Shown here one piece after another: positions 5,771-6,606 of a stretch of 6,606 bases of DNA. The notes under the pieces were generated by a model that was not told the DNA's origin, searched no databases, and worked only from the letters and a program-made list of their open reading frames with translations. The position numbers and the translations under genes were made by a program. The stretch is from Desulfobacca acetoxidans (lineage in GTDB: Bacteria > Desulfobacterota > Desulfobaccia > Desulfobaccales > 0-14-0-80-60-11): positions 1-6,606 of the forward strand of contig DYJG01000148.1 in assembly GCA_020723225.1 (NCBI GenBank). Reading direction: 5' to 3'. Position 1 is the stretch's first letter. Each line of letters starts with the position of its first letter.

Positions 5771-6606
5771 ATGAACGACAATAAGAAGCGCCCGGTAATG
5801 GGATCCGCCGTCCGCGGTGGCAGGTCGATCCGGGACTGGTGGCCCAAACAGTTGAACCTCAAGATTCTGCATCAGAACTCTCCCCTGAGCAATCCGATGG
5901 GCGAGAAGTTCAACTACGCTGAGGAATTCAAGAAACTCGACTTTGAAGCCTTGAAGAAAGAACTCTATGCGCTGATGACCGACTCCCAGGACTGGTGGCC
6001 GGCCGATTACGGTCATTATGGGGGGCTATTCATCCGGATGGCCTGGCACCTCGCCGGCACCTATCGCATCGGCGACGGCCGCGGGGGCGCGGGAGCGGGT
6101 CTCCAGCGCTTTGCCCCCGTCAACAGCTGGCCGGACAACGTGAACCTCGACTAGGCCCGCCGGCAGCTCTGGCCCATCAAGCAGAAATACGGCAGGAAGA
6201 TTTCCTGGGCCGACCTCATGATCCTCGCCGGCAACTGCGCGCTGGAGTCGATGGGATTTAAAACCTTCGGCTTCGGCGCCGGGCGGGCGGACGTCTGGGA
6301 GCCCCAAGAGGACATTTACTGGGGGGCCGAGAGCGAGTGGCTGGGCGACCAGCGCTACTCCGGCGACCGGGAGCTGGAGAATCCCCTCGCTGCGGTGCAG
6401 ATGGGCCTGATCTACGTGAACCCCGAAGGGCCGAACGGCAACCCGGATCCGGTCGCCTCCGGCCGTGACGTTCGAACTACCTTCGGGCGCATGGGGATGA
6501 ACGACGAAGAGACGGTGGCGCTCGTGGCCGGCGGCCACACCTTCGGCAAGTGCCACGGGGCCGGCCCTGCGTCCCATGTGGGGCCTGAACCCGAAGCCGC
6601 CCCCAT
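5771..6606 (+). pseudogene. katG: katG catalase-peroxidase interrupted by an in-frame TAG; 3' end beyond window
   Basis: Catalase-peroxidases are bifunctional haem enzymes that dismutate H2O2 and oxidise small donors, usually about 720-740 residues. Codons 1-127 give a clear N-terminal part: DWWPKQLNLKILHQNSPLS, the distal triad R89-W92-H93 in FIRMAWHLAGTYR, and SWPDNVNLD. Codon 128 (6152-6154) is TAG where the family has Lys (NLDKARR; K143 in Mycobacterium tuberculosis numbering), a one-base change from AAG. The same frame then runs open for 150 codons to the window end. It keeps LESMGFKTFGF, the adduct residues Y215 (LIYVNPEGPNG) and M241 (GRMGMND), and the proximal haem ligand H256 (GGHTFGKCH); W92 is the third adduct member. 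A product ending at residue 127 would lack the proximal His and all of the haem fold beyond it. No signal peptide is visible. Alternatives to a nonsense mutation are a base-call error or suppression/recoding of TAG. Confidence 0.9.

Noticed and set aside
6026..6577. 183-codon minus-strand open frame opposite katG
   Set aside because: It is the antisense shadow of a GC-rich, highly conserved katG segment; its sequence resembles no known family.
6155..6606. Second, independently translated gene downstream of the TAG in katG
   Set aside because: The reading is collinear with KatG, and the first candidate start (ATG at 6220) lacks a well-spaced ribosome binding site. A restarted product would lack the distal Arg-Trp-His, so a split functional gene is unlikely.

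Overview
The window looks like chromosomal DNA from an anaerobic or microaerophilic bacterium, most plausibly a deltaproteobacterium (sulfate-reducer or syntroph type). This rests on a very long soluble multi-PAS hybrid histidine kinase, a Cys-rich PAS variant often seen in that group, a PerR regulator with catalase-type neighbours, and GC-moderate genes separated by very AT-rich spacers. The assignment is an inference from gene style, not from a marker gene.

Layout. Positions 1-289 hold no recognisable gene. Positions 290-4876 (minus strand) encode one 1528-residue cytoplasmic hybrid sensor kinase: nine tandem PAS domains, a HisKA/HATPase_c kinase core and a C-terminal receiver domain. A 290-bp AT-rich divergent spacer (4877-5166) separates it from a plus-strand peroxide-defence locus. 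That locus consists of perR (5167-5649), a 35-codon remnant of a monofunctional haem catalase (5636-5743) overlapping the 3' end of perR, and katG (5771 to the window edge).

The peroxide locus is the notable part. PerR keeps every metal and zinc ligand known for the family and should be functional. Immediately upstream are a 35-bp near-perfect palindrome and a second AT-rich dyad covering a perfect TATAAT, a likely autoregulatory operator and promoter giving a nearly leaderless mRNA. Both putative H2O2-scavenging targets are damaged. The catalase is cut down to its N-terminal arm. katG carries a single in-frame TAG at a position that is normally Lys, after which the frame stays open and well conserved, with active-site residues, to the end of the window. 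The TAG may be a recent nonsense mutation, a sequencing error or a suppressed/recoded codon; the sequence alone cannot decide.

The divergent kinase has no DNA-binding output domain and no cognate regulator in view, so any link to peroxide stress is positional only.
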